Positions 50,532 through 59,288 of a stretch of DNA of 64,000 nucleotides are shown in pieces. The position numbers and the translations under genes are program-made. The notes under the pieces are model-generated. The model was not told the origin of the DNA and ran no database searches. It saw only the letters and a list, made by a program, of their open reading frames with translations. Source of the DNA: an uncultured Muribaculaceae bacterium (GTDB taxonomy: Bacteria; Bacteroidota; Bacteroidia; Bacteroidales; Muribaculaceae); the NCBI GenBank assembly GCA_910586595.1, contig CAJUJB010000001.1, positions 91,730-155,729 of the forward strand, in the 5' to 3' direction. Positions within the stretch are counted from its first letter, which is position 1; every line of letters starts with the position of its first letter.

Positions 50532-52231
50532 GCTATTTTCGAATTTACAATTGTAAGAATTTCTGTCTCTTCTGCTGCGGCTTTTTCCTCGACCTCAACT
50601 GCCTGAGCTATAAATTTCTCGGCAAGCGCACGGTCTTTGAGGCCAGCGGCGTTGATGCGTACGTTAAGTCCGGCTCCGCGCACAGCCGCACGGGCAGCCA
50701 ATACACCCACGCCTGCATCGCTCACCGACGCCGGGTTGCCTTTCTCGGCAACCTGACGCAGCAGCCCGAAGACCTCGCAGCTCGTGGTCATCGTGCGAAG
50801 GGGCACCTCGCAGGCATAGCGGGTGGCAGCCTCCATAGCTTCTTCGCGCGCGCGTTTCTCTTCCTCGGTGCCTTTGGGCATGCCGAACACATCCATTATG
50901 CGGTTGAACGCCTCGGTGTCTTCATCCACAAGGTGAAGCAGACGCTCCATCAGATCCTGACCTTCTACGGCTAAGTCGGAGAATTCTTCCCAGCGCTCAT
51001 CCCAACCGGGCTTATGCGACGAAAGATTGGCAACCATAGCGCCTAAGGCGGCTGCCAGCGCACCCATATATGCTGAGATTGAACCACCGCCGGGAGCCGG
51101 AGACTCTGAAGCTGTCTCTTCAGCAAAGCCGCGGCAAGTGAGGTCTACAAGTTTCTTGCCCGCGTTTTCCTCGGCCTCAAGCATATATTCTATCACCTTT
51201 TCGGACGGCTCGAAGGGGCGAAGTTCATCAAGGCCCATCGACTTCACTGCCATGCGCACAATCTCATGCTCGGGTATACCTAATGAGCGTTGTTGTTTAC
51301 GAAGGAAATAACGGCCCGCTTCGACAATGGCCTTTTTAGGCACCAGACCGACGATTTCGGTGCCTGTAACACGTATGCCGCGGGCAGCAGCCGCACGGCA
51401 CACCTCATCGAAAGCCACATGCAGAGGGGTGGCCTGGGTATCGGTTATATTCATCGACACCTGTGCGATGCCATATTCATCAATATACCATCCGATAGCT
51501 TTGGTTCCCTTGAGTGTGCCCGGAATCATGATAGGTTTACCGTTCTCATCCTTGAGTTGCTTGCCGGTAAGCTTACCGCCTTCACGAGCCGGGCGTCCTT
51601 TCTCGCGCACGTCGAAGGCGATTGCATTCGCACGGCGCTTTGAAGTCGTGTTGAGGTTGAAATTCACTGCGATGAGGAAATCACGTGCACCGACCGTCGT
51701 CGCACCAGTTCGCGCCACGCCTTCATCGTAGGGGCGGTCGCCGAAGTCAGGGGCCTTACCTTCATGGTGCATCTTCTCGGGCAGCGCCTCATATTCACCC
51801 GCACGGCACACGGCGAGATTCTTCCGTTCGGGAACGAAGGCCGCTGCCTCATAGCAATATGTCGGAACTGCAAGTTCCTCTGCTATACGCTTGGCAAGGG
51901 CTCGAGCGAGCTCGGCACATTCCTCAAGAGTGATACCTGCAACAGGGATAAGCGGGCACACATCGGTAGCTCCCATACGCGGATGCTCGCCATGATGCTG
52001 ACGCATGTCGATCAGCTCGGCTGCCCGCTTGACGCCGCGGAAAGCAGCTTCCACCACTGCCTCAGGTTCTCCTACGAAAGTCACAACCGTGCGGTTGGTC
52101 GCCGCGCCCGGATCTACATCGAGGAGTTTGATGCCCTCTACACTCTCGATTGCGTCGGTAATACTCTTTATCGTGTCAGGATTGCGGCCCTCACTGAAAT
52201 TGGGCACACATTCTATTATCCTTTTTTCCAT
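50528..52231 (-). CDS. ftcD: Glutamate formimidoyltransferase fused to cyclodeaminase
   Basis: 567 residues, two domains. Residues 1-about 330: formiminotransferase (IIECVPNFSEGRNPDTIKSI, QHHGEHPRMGATDVCPLIP, ARDFLIAVNFNLNT) moving the formimino group from N-formiminoglutamate to tetrahydrofolate, releasing glutamate. Residues about 365-567: cyclodeaminase (SESPAPGGGSISAYMGALAAALGAMV) giving methenyl-THF and ammonia. The fused form resembles the animal enzyme. It is the first gene of the hut operon although it acts after HutI. The start is 36 nt after the LRR gene stop, with no clear promoter box in the gap. Confidence 0.94.
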   Translation of the reverse strand: MEKRIIECVPNFSEGRNPDTIKSITDAIESVEGIKLLDVDPGAATNRTVVTFVGEPEAVVEAAFRGVKRAAELIDMRQHHGEHPRMGATDVCPLIPVAGITLEECAELARALAKRIAEELAVPTYCYEAAAFVPERKNLAVCRAGEYEALPEKMHHEGKAPDFGDRPYDEGVARTGATTVGARDFLIAVNFNLNTTSKRRANAIAFDVREKGRPAREGGKLTGKQLKDENGKPIMIPGTLKGTKAIGWYIDEYGIAQVSMNITDTQATPLHVAFDEVCRAAAARGIRVTGTEIVGLVPKKAIVEAGRYFLRKQQRSLGIPEHEIVRMAVKSMGLDELRPFEPSEKVIEYMLEAEENAGKKLVDLTCRGFAEETASESPAPGGGSISAYMGALAAALGAMVANLSSHKPGWDERWEEFSDLAVEGQDLMERLLHLVDEDTEAFNRIMDVFGMPKGTEEEKRAREEAMEAATRYACEVPLRTMTTSCEVFGLLRQVAEKGNPASVSDAGVGVLAARAAVRGAGLNVRINAAGLKDRALAEKFIAQAVEVEEKAAAEETEILTIVNSKIA

Positions 52232-52267
52232 TCTATATTATAGTGTTTTATATGTCAAATGATTGTT

Positions 52268-53983
52268 TTATCTCAATACAAACTTCTCGGTCTGTGCAGC
52301 CCCCTGCGCTATATATGTGCCGGAGTTCAATACAATCTCCTGGCCGGCATACTCAGCAGTTTCCCACACTTTGCGGCCTGATAAATCGTAGATGGTGAGC
52401 TGGCGGCCATCGACACCTTCAGCCATCACCGTATTGCCGCTGGTTATCAGGCGTAGCCCACGTCCAGTCGTGCTAAGATTAGCCGATGCATAATCAGTTT
52501 CCTCAATATTTTTAAATTTGCCCCATACTTCATGACTGCGGTAGGCCTCGGCACATCCGGTCGGCACGAGCACTTTCACCGTAGCATAGAGCTCCTCATC
52601 GGGAGGTAAAACAGCTGGGGGATTTACTGCATGGCTGTAGATGACTGCATCCTCGGCCAAGGCATCCCGGAAGAAACAGTTTCCTATTTCGCAATTCTCA
52701 CCGAGTATAACTTTCTTCACAGTATTGCCGTAGAAATAAGCGTTCATTCCGATGGCAACTTCCACTTCCTCAACGGCGCAGCCTTCAAAAGTTGACCACG
52801 ACGAATAAAACTGATTGGCCTTGATTCTTTTCAGATTCTTGCAGTTGCCGAAAGCCAAATCTTCTGCCGTAAGGGCTCCATCAACCGTTAACGAGGTTAT
52901 ATTCTGGTTATCATAGAATGCTTTATAGCGTATATACGACGCGACCTCCATATCATAGCCTGGTAAAATAGCTGGAAAAACCACATCGCCAGATGCATCT
53001 CCGCCATAAACAATTCCGTAGGCCTCTCTCGAATCTTTCCGGTATACAACCTTTGTTTCTTCATCGGTGTAGTAATCTGCGTATACGGGTTCGATGGTAG
53101 CCTCATTCCATGGAGCGGACGCTCGGAAATATTTTTCTGCGAAGAACGGAACTTTGAGTTTCGCACCGGATAGGCATCCGCTTGACACTTCAGGCGCTGC
53201 GGCTGGATATATGGCATCGGTGGCAATTTCAACGCCTGAGCCGAAGTCGGCAAGGACGTCAAGACCGCTTATAGTATCTACAGTGCGGTCTATCGTAAGA
53301 TTCCGCAAGCCAGGGAATACTTTTTCGCCATTGAACGCTATGATTTGAGACTCCGATTTATAGTGTACACCCTCGATACGCTTCTCAAAAGCTCCGCCCC
53401 ATAGCACAGCTCCGTTAAGGTTAATGCTGTCCAGATCTGCACCGTAAAACGATCCTGGCTTCAGTTCATGACAGGCGCGGAGAGTTATATATCTTTTCTC
53501 AACCAGCCCGGTGCCGTCTTCATTCCAGTCCTGATAATAAACCGTGCCAATCCCCTTGCTATTGGCAATCCACCCTTCCTCAAAGATAAATGTAGAGGTT
53601 TTCTGGCCAAAGTAGTCCACTGCCAGAGGAAATTGAAATGAATTGAAGACATTATCGGCAAAGCAACCCGATTTGAACACCACGGTATCCGTCGGTATAC
53701 CCACATACGCCAGGTTGTATAGCCCTGCGCCGCGGAAGGCATCTTTTCCAACCGACCGTAGCTTATAATTAACCCCAGACGCATCAGTCCAACTGTAATA
53801 TATCTGTGATGTCAGAAATTCTTCATGGTCTTCTTCCGGCCCTACAACTTCAACATAGACAACATTTTGGGTCACATCCTCGCCTACCACATCATAGCAC
53901 AAGCCGTTGTACTTGATGTCGTATGCCTGGAGGGCTGGCACTGTGACTGCGGAGAGAACGAGCCACAATAATACTTTTTTCAT
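52268..53983 (-). CDS. BspA-like leucine-rich-repeat protein with T9SS-like tail
   Basis: 571 residues. Signal peptide MKKVLLWLVLSAVTVPALQA. Then LRR_5 (BspA/Treponema pallidum type) repeats with pattern SVGKDAFRGAGLYNLAYVGI, SLTVDGALTAEDLAFGNC, KNLKRIKANQFYSSW, and a C-terminal sorting tail (LTIYDLSGRKVWET...NSGTYIAQGAAQTEKFVLR). Probably surface-exposed and adhesive, by family. Start: the ATG at 53983 begins the signal peptide; the frame is open to 54055 but crosses the promoter. It lies directly upstream of the hut operon (36-nt gap), so read-through into ftcD is plausible. Confidence 0.8.
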   Translation of the reverse strand: MKKVLLWLVLSAVTVPALQAYDIKYNGLCYDVVGEDVTQNVVYVEVVGPEEDHEEFLTSQIYYSWTDASGVNYKLRSVGKDAFRGAGLYNLAYVGIPTDTVVFKSGCFADNVFNSFQFPLAVDYFGQKTSTFIFEEGWIANSKGIGTVYYQDWNEDGTGLVEKRYITLRACHELKPGSFYGADLDSINLNGAVLWGGAFEKRIEGVHYKSESQIIAFNGEKVFPGLRNLTIDRTVDTISGLDVLADFGSGVEIATDAIYPAAAPEVSSGCLSGAKLKVPFFAEKYFRASAPWNEATIEPVYADYYTDEETKVVYRKDSREAYGIVYGGDASGDVVFPAILPGYDMEVASYIRYKAFYDNQNITSLTVDGALTAEDLAFGNCKNLKRIKANQFYSSWSTFEGCAVEEVEVAIGMNAYFYGNTVKKVILGENCEIGNCFFRDALAEDAVIYSHAVNPPAVLPPDEELYATVKVLVPTGCAEAYRSHEVWGKFKNIEETDYASANLSTTGRGLRLITSGNTVMAEGVDGRQLTIYDLSGRKVWETAEYAGQEIVLNSGTYIAQGAAQTEKFVLR

Positions 53984-54036
53984 AGTAGAAAGGTTATTGA
54001 TTTGATATGCAAATATCTCATTATTTTTTTGAAATA

Positions 54037-54044
54037 CAAAATTA
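54037..54044 (-). promoter_or_regulatory. -7 box of the LRR gene
   Basis: Minus strand TAATTTTG (54044-54037), 53 nt upstream of the ATG. No clear -33 TTG. Confidence 0.5.
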
Positions 54045-54058
54045 AAGACATACAAATA

Positions 54059-54089
54059 GCGCGGCAGGACTGGTATTTTCCTGCCGCGC
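54059..54089 (-). terminator. Hairpin after purB
   Basis: 11-bp stem GCGCGGCAGGA (54059-54069) / TCCTGCCGCGC (54079-54089), 9-nt loop, 36 nt past the purB stop. The U-tract on the minus strand is short. Confidence 0.7.
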
Positions 54090-54125
54090 GTATTAATGGC
54101 TTAGTGTATTTAGAGTATTATGTGT

Positions 54126-55484
54126 TCAGATCGTATAGCCGATGTAAGTCGAGGGGGTGATACGGTGTAATTCGGCCCGTACATCCTCGCTGATGCCTTC
54201 CAGTCCGTCGATGAAGTTGGCGATAGCCGCACCGTCTACCACCGAGTTGGTTCGGGTCAGAGCCTTGAGAGCCTCGTAGGGCTTGGGGTAGCCTTCACGG
54301 CGCAGTATGGTCTGGATAGCCTCGGCAACCACGCTCCAGCATCCGTCAAGATCTGCGGCTATGGCCTCCTCGTTGAGGATGAGCTTGCCGAGACCCTTCA
54401 TGGTCGATTCGATGGCAATCAGGGTATGAGCCAGGGGCACACCTATGTTGCGGAGAACGGTCGAGTCGGTGAGGTCACGCTGCAGACGTGATACAGGCAG
54501 TTTTACCGACAGATGACCAAGAACGGCATCAGCAACCCCAAGATTACCCTCGGAGTTTTCGAAGTCGATAGGATTTACCTTGTGGGGCATTGCCGACGAA
54601 CCAACCTCACCGGCTTTGATGCGCTGCTTGAAGTAGTTCATCGATATATAGCTCCATATATCGCGGTCAAGGTCGACGATAATGGTGTTGAGACGGCGCA
54701 ATGCGTCGAATATGGCGGCAAAGTTATCGTAGTTGGAGATCTGGGTGGTGAGGCACTCGCGCTCTATGCCCAGATAGTCGCGGAGGAACCGCGCGCCGAA
54801 AATCTGCCAGTCGATGTCGGGGAAGGCTACGCGATGTGCGTTGAAGTTGCCGGTGGCACCACCGAACTTACCCGACACTGTCGCCTTGGCAAGTGTATCA
54901 AGTTGTACTTCCAGACGATAGGCAAACACAGCTAGTTCTTTGCCCAATGTGGTGGGCGACGCAGGCTGGCCGTGAGTCTTGGCAAGCATGGGGATGGCGG
55001 CATATTCGCTTGCAAGCTCGTTGATTTTGGCCACCAGACCGTTGTAAGCGGGTACGATGACATCGGTCAGCGAATCGCGCAGCATCATCGGGAACGCGGT
55101 GTTGTTGATGTCCTGCGAGGTAAGACCGAAGTGGATAAACTCCTTGGTGTCCGACAGGCCGAGCGCGTCGAATTTACCCTTGAGATAATATTCAACCGCC
55201 TTCACATCGTGGTTGGTGGTGCGTTCGATAGTCTTTATCTCCTCAGCTTCAGCAACGGTGAAAACTTCCGGGGCATAGATGGCGCGGAGGGCGTCTTTCT
55301 GCTCAGTGCTAAGCGCGGGCAGCTGAGGGAGACCAAGTTCTGAAAGAGCTATGAAATACTCAATCTCGACTTTTACACGGTAGCGGATGGTGGCGTACTC
55401 GGAGAAATAGTCGGCCAGACGGGCACACTTGCCACGGTAGCGGCCATCGACGGGTGAAATGGCGGTAAGAGTGTTAAGTTCCAT
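54126..55484 (-). CDS. purB: Adenylosuccinate lyase PurB
   Basis: 452 residues. Cleaves adenylosuccinate and SAICAR, releasing fumarate, in purine synthesis. Begins MELNTLTAISPVDGRYRGK; motifs TTNHDVKAVEYYLK, HFGLTSQDINNTAF, AKTHGQPASPTTLGKE, and the fumarase/aspartase-superfamily signature GSSAMPHKVNPIDFENSEGN containing the catalytic serine loop. This is the long (about 450) E. coli-type form. It starts 6 nt after the glsB stop, so it is in an operon with two lipid acyltransferase genes. Confidence 0.96.
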   Translation of the reverse strand: MELNTLTAISPVDGRYRGKCARLADYFSEYATIRYRVKVEIEYFIALSELGLPQLPALSTEQKDALRAIYAPEVFTVAEAEEIKTIERTTNHDVKAVEYYLKGKFDALGLSDTKEFIHFGLTSQDINNTAFPMMLRDSLTDVIVPAYNGLVAKINELASEYAAIPMLAKTHGQPASPTTLGKELAVFAYRLEVQLDTLAKATVSGKFGGATGNFNAHRVAFPDIDWQIFGARFLRDYLGIERECLTTQISNYDNFAAIFDALRRLNTIIVDLDRDIWSYISMNYFKQRIKAGEVGSSAMPHKVNPIDFENSEGNLGVADAVLGHLSVKLPVSRLQRDLTDSTVLRNIGVPLAHTLIAIESTMKGLGKLILNEEAIAADLDGCWSVVAEAIQTILRREGYPKPYEALKALTRTNSVVDGAAIANFIDGLEGISEDVRAELHRITPSTYIGYTI

Positions 55485-55490
55485 TATCTG

Positions 55491-56420
55491 TCAGGGTTGA
55501 TATGTATCTATATGACGTTGTTTCTTTTCTTCGAAGATCTCGGAGATGGTGAGGAAAATGCCACTCTCCTCCACATCGCCGAACTCGCTGTTGATAGCCG
55601 TGCCGAACATCTTCATCGTTGGCGACAGGCTCATATAGGCATGCACCAGCGGAGGAACGGTATGACCATATTCACGCACTAAGGAGTTGAGGATCTTGGC
55701 ATCGCTCTTGAAATCGCCGCCGGTGAAGATCTTCGCCATTTCCTCTGGGTCGGCGTCGGTCTTGAGCGGTATGATAGGCCGCACAAGTTCATCGGGGTCG
55801 GGGAAGTACTTGTTGAGGAAGAACAATATGAGGTCGCGGCAGCGGGCGGTATAGCTCGGATACATCGTCACCTTGCCGAAGAGATATTTAAGATCGGGGT
55901 AAACAACCGTCAGCGATCCAAGCCCATCCCACAGGTTATCGAGCACATAGATGGCCTTCGCACCGGCGCGCGACGACTGATACTCGGGCCGTACGAACGA
56001 CCGGCCAAGCTCAAGCGTATACGGCAGATAATCACGGATGAAACGCTCCGAGAAGCTGAACATGTGCCCGGTCGCTATACGGGGGCGACCCAGCGAGTCG
56101 ATCTGTATGTCGCGACCGCAGATAAAGCGGTAGCCGCCAAGTATGAGTTTGCTGTCAGGATCCCATACAATCAACTGACTGCACGGAACATCCATCGTAT
56201 CGAATTCGTCTATGTCACAATCTTTGCCTGAGCCGCCACCGGCGCTGCGGAACGAGATTTCTCGCAGGCGCCCTATCTCCCGCATTACATTGGGGGCGTT
56301 GTGGGCGGTCACCACGTAGAGATCATTCCCCCCTTTGTTGGTCTTCCGCAGAAAACGCTCGGGGGTAAGTTCGGCTTCTATCAAGGCCGTGTCGACTGGT
56401 TCGATTATTGGTTGATTCAT
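55491..56420 (-). CDS. glsB: GNAT-type N-acyltransferase, likely GlsB (glycine lipids)
   Basis: 309 residues. GNAT/OlsB-like fold with blocks EIGRLREISFRSAGGGSGKDC, DEFDTMDVPCSQLIVWDP, ILGGYRFI and SRAGAKAIYVLDNLWDGLGSL. In Bacteroides, homologous GlsB adds a 3-hydroxy-acyl chain to glycine, and the adjacent GlsA adds a second acyl chain, making glycine lipids. The identification as GlsB rests on this gene pair and on the family (often annotated as hemolysin-like acyltransferase). It overlaps glsA by 4 nt and is followed 6 nt later by purB. Confidence 0.8.
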   Translation of the reverse strand: MNQPIIEPVDTALIEAELTPERFLRKTNKGGNDLYVVTAHNAPNVMREIGRLREISFRSAGGGSGKDCDIDEFDTMDVPCSQLIVWDPDSKLILGGYRFICGRDIQIDSLGRPRIATGHMFSFSERFIRDYLPYTLELGRSFVRPEYQSSRAGAKAIYVLDNLWDGLGSLTVVYPDLKYLFGKVTMYPSYTARCRDLILFFLNKYFPDPDELVRPIIPLKTDADPEEMAKIFTGGDFKSDAKILNSLVREYGHTVPPLVHAYMSLSPTMKMFGTAINSEFGDVEESGIFLTISEIFEEKKQRHIDTYQP

Positions 56421-57262
56421 TCTTCGTGATATTTTGAAGGAAGTGAATATACGGTCTCGCGGAGCTTCGCGGCCTCTTCGGCTGCATGGGCACCTCCGCG
56501 GAAACTCTCCCAGCGCAGGGGCTCTCCGCAGGTGAGAGTGAAGGTCTTGCCCGTGGAATGTACAAACTCCCGGGGCAGGAGCATCATTTCATAGTTGAAT
56601 TTTATGCCGAGACGCTTGCGGAGACGAGCCCAGCGGTAGAACGACCGCGAATTTTCGCCTTCGAAGTGCACCGGCACAATATCGCGCTTACTTTCAATAG
56701 CCTTGGTCACCACCATCTTTCGCCATTCAAGATCGGCGATTACTCCATCATTGCCTAAGCGCGACACAAGTCCGGCCGGATAAATGACAACCGGATCATC
56801 GCCCGCGAGCACACTGTCGAGTGTGGAGGCAGCTCCTCGGCTTTGGGCTCCGTGCTTGTTGATAGGCACGAAGCAGTCGCGCAGAGGCTCTACGGCCATA
56901 AGCAGGTCATTCACCACGAAGTGCACCGGCCGGTTGCCGTAATGTGAGCTTAGCCAGGCAATCATGCTTATACCGTCAAGACCACCGAGCGGATGATTGC
57001 TCACTATGATGCACCGGGGAGACTCGGGAAGGCGCTCGGCGCCCCGAACATCGAGGCGAACGTCAAGGTCGGCAAGCACTCCACGGCAGAAATCCGGCCC
57101 CCGGCTCGGAAAATTATTCTCAAGCAGGGCATTCAGCTCTTTCTGACAGATCAATTTCTCCACAGCGCGCACCAGAGCACGGGGCACATACCGGCTCCGG
57201 GCACCCAGACGCTCGCGGAGCACCTGCGCAATATCGATTTTAATAGGCTTATCTGAGGCCAT
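56417..57262 (-). CDS. glsA: PlsC-type O-acyltransferase, likely GlsA (glycine lipids)
   Basis: 281 residues. LPLAT/PlsC acyltransferase: catalytic NHPLGGLDGIS (HxxxxD), substrate block FVVNDLLMAVEPLRDCFVPIN, and VVIYPAGLVSR. Transfers an acyl chain to the hydroxyl of the N-acyl glycine intermediate (by analogy with Bacteroides GlsA). Start: the ATG at 57262 (MASDKPIKIDIAQ); a TTG seven codons upstream lies within the promoter box and is rejected. It is the first gene of the glsA-glsB-purB operon. Confidence 0.8.
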   Translation of the reverse strand: MASDKPIKIDIAQVLRERLGARSRYVPRALVRAVEKLICQKELNALLENNFPSRGPDFCRGVLADLDVRLDVRGAERLPESPRCIIVSNHPLGGLDGISMIAWLSSHYGNRPVHFVVNDLLMAVEPLRDCFVPINKHGAQSRGAASTLDSVLAGDDPVVIYPAGLVSRLGNDGVIADLEWRKMVVTKAIESKRDIVPVHFEGENSRSFYRWARLRKRLGIKFNYEMMLLPREFVHSTGKTFTLTCGEPLRWESFRGGAHAAEEAAKLRETVYSLPSKYHEE

Positions 57263-57280
57263 TATCTCGCTTTTGAAGTG

Positions 57281-57288
57281 CAAAGGTA
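57281..57288 (-). promoter_or_regulatory. -7 box of the glsA-glsB-purB operon
   Basis: Minus strand TACCTTTG (57288-57281), 18 nt upstream of the glsA ATG. Confidence 0.5.
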
Positions 57289-57381
57289 CGCAAATTCGAC
57301 GAAACTGCCATGAAATGAGTAAAGATTAGCAATCTCCGCCCCCAACTTCACTGCGATAATCGTTCCTCCCAAACTTTTTCG

Positions 57382-57389
57382 TAACTTTG
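57382..57389 (+). promoter_or_regulatory. -7 box of the 57421-58955 gene pair
   Basis: TAACTTTG, 31 nt before the ATG at 57421; divergent from the glsA promoter. Confidence 0.55.
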
Positions 57390-57420
57390 TCTATTCATTT
57401 TATAATTGTCGCGACAAGCT

Positions 57421-58146
57421 ATGATTAGCGAATTACTTCTCTACGCCCCTGAGGCCGATTTTGTTGAACCATATATACGCCGGGCCCTCCCCGGCGTGAC
57501 CATCTCCACTCCCGAGACGGCTAATACGCCCCAACTGGCCGTAATGATTTCCAGCGTCGACATATACGACCCTCAGGCGACTCCGGAAGACGCCTCTGAA
57601 AACACTCCCCTCGCCCCGGCCTCCCACTGGGCCGACAGAGAAAAGGAGTTTGCCGCGACAACCCGGCGCCATGGCCTCAAGCCTCTCATCCTGCGCTGCG
57701 CCGACATCGTTGCCACAGGCATGACTGGCTTTCCGCGACATCTTGCCGAAGCCATCTGGAAAGGCACATTTTTTCACTTCCCGGCCAATGAGGCGCGCCG
57801 CAGTGTCATACACGCCGCCGACATTGCAGACCTCGTCCAATCAGTGGCCGCCTCAGGTCTTCCGGCTGCCGACTCTCTTATTTATAATATAACCGACGGC
57901 ACCAACCCCACAATCCACGATCTTGCCGAGGCTCTGGCCTTCCGCATGAAAAACAAGCGCATATCCACCCTCAGCACAGGCCCTCAGCAATGGATGGGCC
58001 GCATCATCTACGGACGTCGCCGATATAGCCTCTACACCACTACACGCACCTACTCCAGCGCCGCAGCTGCACTCGACATGGCATTCCGCCCGACACCCGT
58101 GTGCGAATATCTCCGCACCCACACCTACGACGAAAACAGCCTATGA
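57421..58146 (+). CDS. NAD-dependent epimerase/dehydratase-like protein
   Basis: 241 residues. Extended-SDR-like: the region corresponding to strand/helix 4-5 reads LAVMISSVDIYDPQATPED, then HWADREKEFAATTRRHGLKPLILRCADIV and the downstream substrate part SVIHAADIADLVQSVAASGL, YNITDGTNPTIHDLAEAL. The N-terminus lacks the usual GxxGxxG dinucleotide-binding motif and the catalytic Tyr-Lys pair is not evident, so it appears to be a shortened, possibly non-enzymatic member. Start: ATG at 57421; a TTG at 57406 is rejected. It overlaps the next gene by 4 nt. Confidence 0.65.
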   Translation: MISELLLYAPEADFVEPYIRRALPGVTISTPETANTPQLAVMISSVDIYDPQATPEDASENTPLAPASHWADREKEFAATTRRHGLKPLILRCADIVATGMTGFPRHLAEAIWKGTFFHFPANEARRSVIHAADIADLVQSVAASGLPAADSLIYNITDGTNPTIHDLAEALAFRMKNKRISTLSTGPQQWMGRIIYGRRRYSLYTTTRTYSSAAAALDMAFRPTPVCEYLRTHTYDENSL

Positions 58147-58955
58147 ACCAACTTGCCGCAACCGCAAAGAGCCTACTTAAAATAGCCCTGCTGTCTCGAC
58201 CGGTGCCTTCTTCCCGAAGGTGCCACGGTGGTTCAATCATCGTCATGGGCAACGGCCCTTCGCTCAACGACACCATCGCCGCCCATCTCCCTCTGCTTAA
58301 GGCCGCCACAACCATGGCCGTAAACTTCGCCGCCCTCGCACCCGTATTCTTCGACATCAAGCCTCGTTATTACGTGATGGCCGACCCGCATTTCTTTTCC
58401 CAGGGAGGCGATGGTGGCAATCTCGATCTGCTGCGCGAGGCGCTCCGCAAAGTCGATTGGGAGATGGAGCTCTTCGTGCCTGCTAAATTCCGCCGCAAGG
58501 CAGCAAGGCTTTATCCCAGCCTGAAGATCACTCCGTTCAACGCAGTAGGCCTCGAAGGTTACCGCTCATTCACCAGCATGGCCTACCGCCTCGGCATGGG
58601 CATGCCCCGACCCCGCAACGTCTTGATTCCGGCCATAATGCTCGCCATAGCCACCGGATATACCGACATTTCTATCGTCGGCGCCGACCACTCATGGATG
58701 ACTTCCCTCTCTGTCACCGACGAAAACGAGGTTGTCTCGATCCAGCCGCATTTTTATGCCGACAGCGACCATGAGCAGGCCCGCGTGCGCCACGAATACC
58801 GCGGCTACCGACTGCATCAGATTGTGGAGAGTTTCGCCATCGCCTTCCGCAGTTACCATCACATCGCCGACTATGCCGCTTCACGTGGCGTAAAAATCTA
58901 CAACGCCACACCCGGCAGTTTCATCGACGCATTCCCGCGCCGACCCTTGTCATAA
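58143..58955 (+). CDS. DUF115 / MptE-like family protein
   Basis: 270 residues. A Rossmann-type region begins at about residue 35 with GGSIIVMGNGPSLND, the GxGPSL motif of the DUF115/MptE-like family, followed by MAVNFAALAPVFFDIKPRYYVMADPHFF and a C-terminal block SIVGADHSWM. Members occur in surface-glycan and glycosylation loci; some archaeal ones are pterin pyrophosphokinases. The function here is not assignable. Start: ATG at 58143 overlaps the upstream stop by 4 nt, so translation is coupled. A strong terminator follows. Confidence 0.7.
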   Translation: MNQLAATAKSLLKIALLSRPVPSSRRCHGGSIIVMGNGPSLNDTIAAHLPLLKAATTMAVNFAALAPVFFDIKPRYYVMADPHFFSQGGDGGNLDLLREALRKVDWEMELFVPAKFRRKAARLYPSLKITPFNAVGLEGYRSFTSMAYRLGMGMPRPRNVLIPAIMLAIATGYTDISIVGADHSWMTSLSVTDENEVVSIQPHFYADSDHEQARVRHEYRGYRLHQIVESFAIAFRSYHHIADYAASRGVKIYNATPGSFIDAFPRRPLS

Positions 58956-58977
58956 CATCCCTGTATCTCAACAAAAT

Positions 58978-59018
58978 AAGCCGGAGAGTTTCTGCAAAAG
59001 TAACTCTCCGGCTTTTTT
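58978..59018 (+). terminator. Intrinsic terminator of the epimerase-like/DUF115 unit
   Basis: 13-bp stem AAGCCGGAGAGTT (58978-58990) / AACTCTCCGGCTT (59002-59014), then TTTT. The region 59019-59110 beyond it holds nothing I can identify. Confidence 0.9.
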
Positions 59019-59113
59019 CAGGTACCCGAAGCGACCTCCCGGGAACTGCACGCCCCCAAATGTTAGCCATGCTTCTTATTTATTCGGTTTAAGTGCTTTG
59101 TCTGTGCTTTGTC

Positions 59114-59155
59114 AAAAAAAAGAAATCTCCTGTAATCAAATCGTTGCAGGAGATT
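59114..59155 (-). terminator. Terminator of tRNA-Leu
   Basis: 9-bp stem AATCTCCTG (59124-59132) / CAGGAGATT (59147-59155); on the minus strand it is followed by TCTTTTTTTT. It starts 5 nt past the tRNA 3' end. Confidence 0.85.
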
Positions 59156-59160
59156 CCACG

Positions 59161-59243
59161 TACCCGAAGTGGGACTCGAACCCACACAGCCTAATGGCCA
59201 AGGGATTTTAAGTCCCTCGTGTCTACCATTCCACCATTCGGGC
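59161..59243 (-). tRNA. tRNA-Leu (anticodon UAA)
   Basis: 83 nt on the minus strand. Acceptor GCCCGAA pairs with TTCGGGT (first pair G-U), discriminator A. The D-arm contains GGTGGAATGGTAGACA. Anticodon stem AGGGA/TCCCT with loop CTTAAAA gives UAA. A long variable arm (TGGCCATTAGGCTG) is typical of class II tRNA-Leu, and the T-arm holds GGTTCGAGTCC. CCA is not encoded. Own promoter at 59259-59288 and own terminator. Confidence 0.95.
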
Positions 59244-59258
59244 GGCCGTTTTCGGCTG

Positions 59259-59288
59259 CAAAGTTAATCATTTTTGTCGGAACCACAA
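59259..59288 (-). promoter_or_regulatory. Promoter of tRNA-Leu
   Basis: Minus strand TTG (59288-59286), 19-nt spacer, TAACTTTG (59266-59259), 15 nt from the tRNA 5' end. It overlaps the divergent PBP promoter. Confidence 0.65.

Noticed and set aside
49827..50606. Open frame of 259 codons on the plus strand opposite hutU
   Set aside because: hutU is unambiguous on the other strand; this frame has low-complexity, non-protein-like composition.
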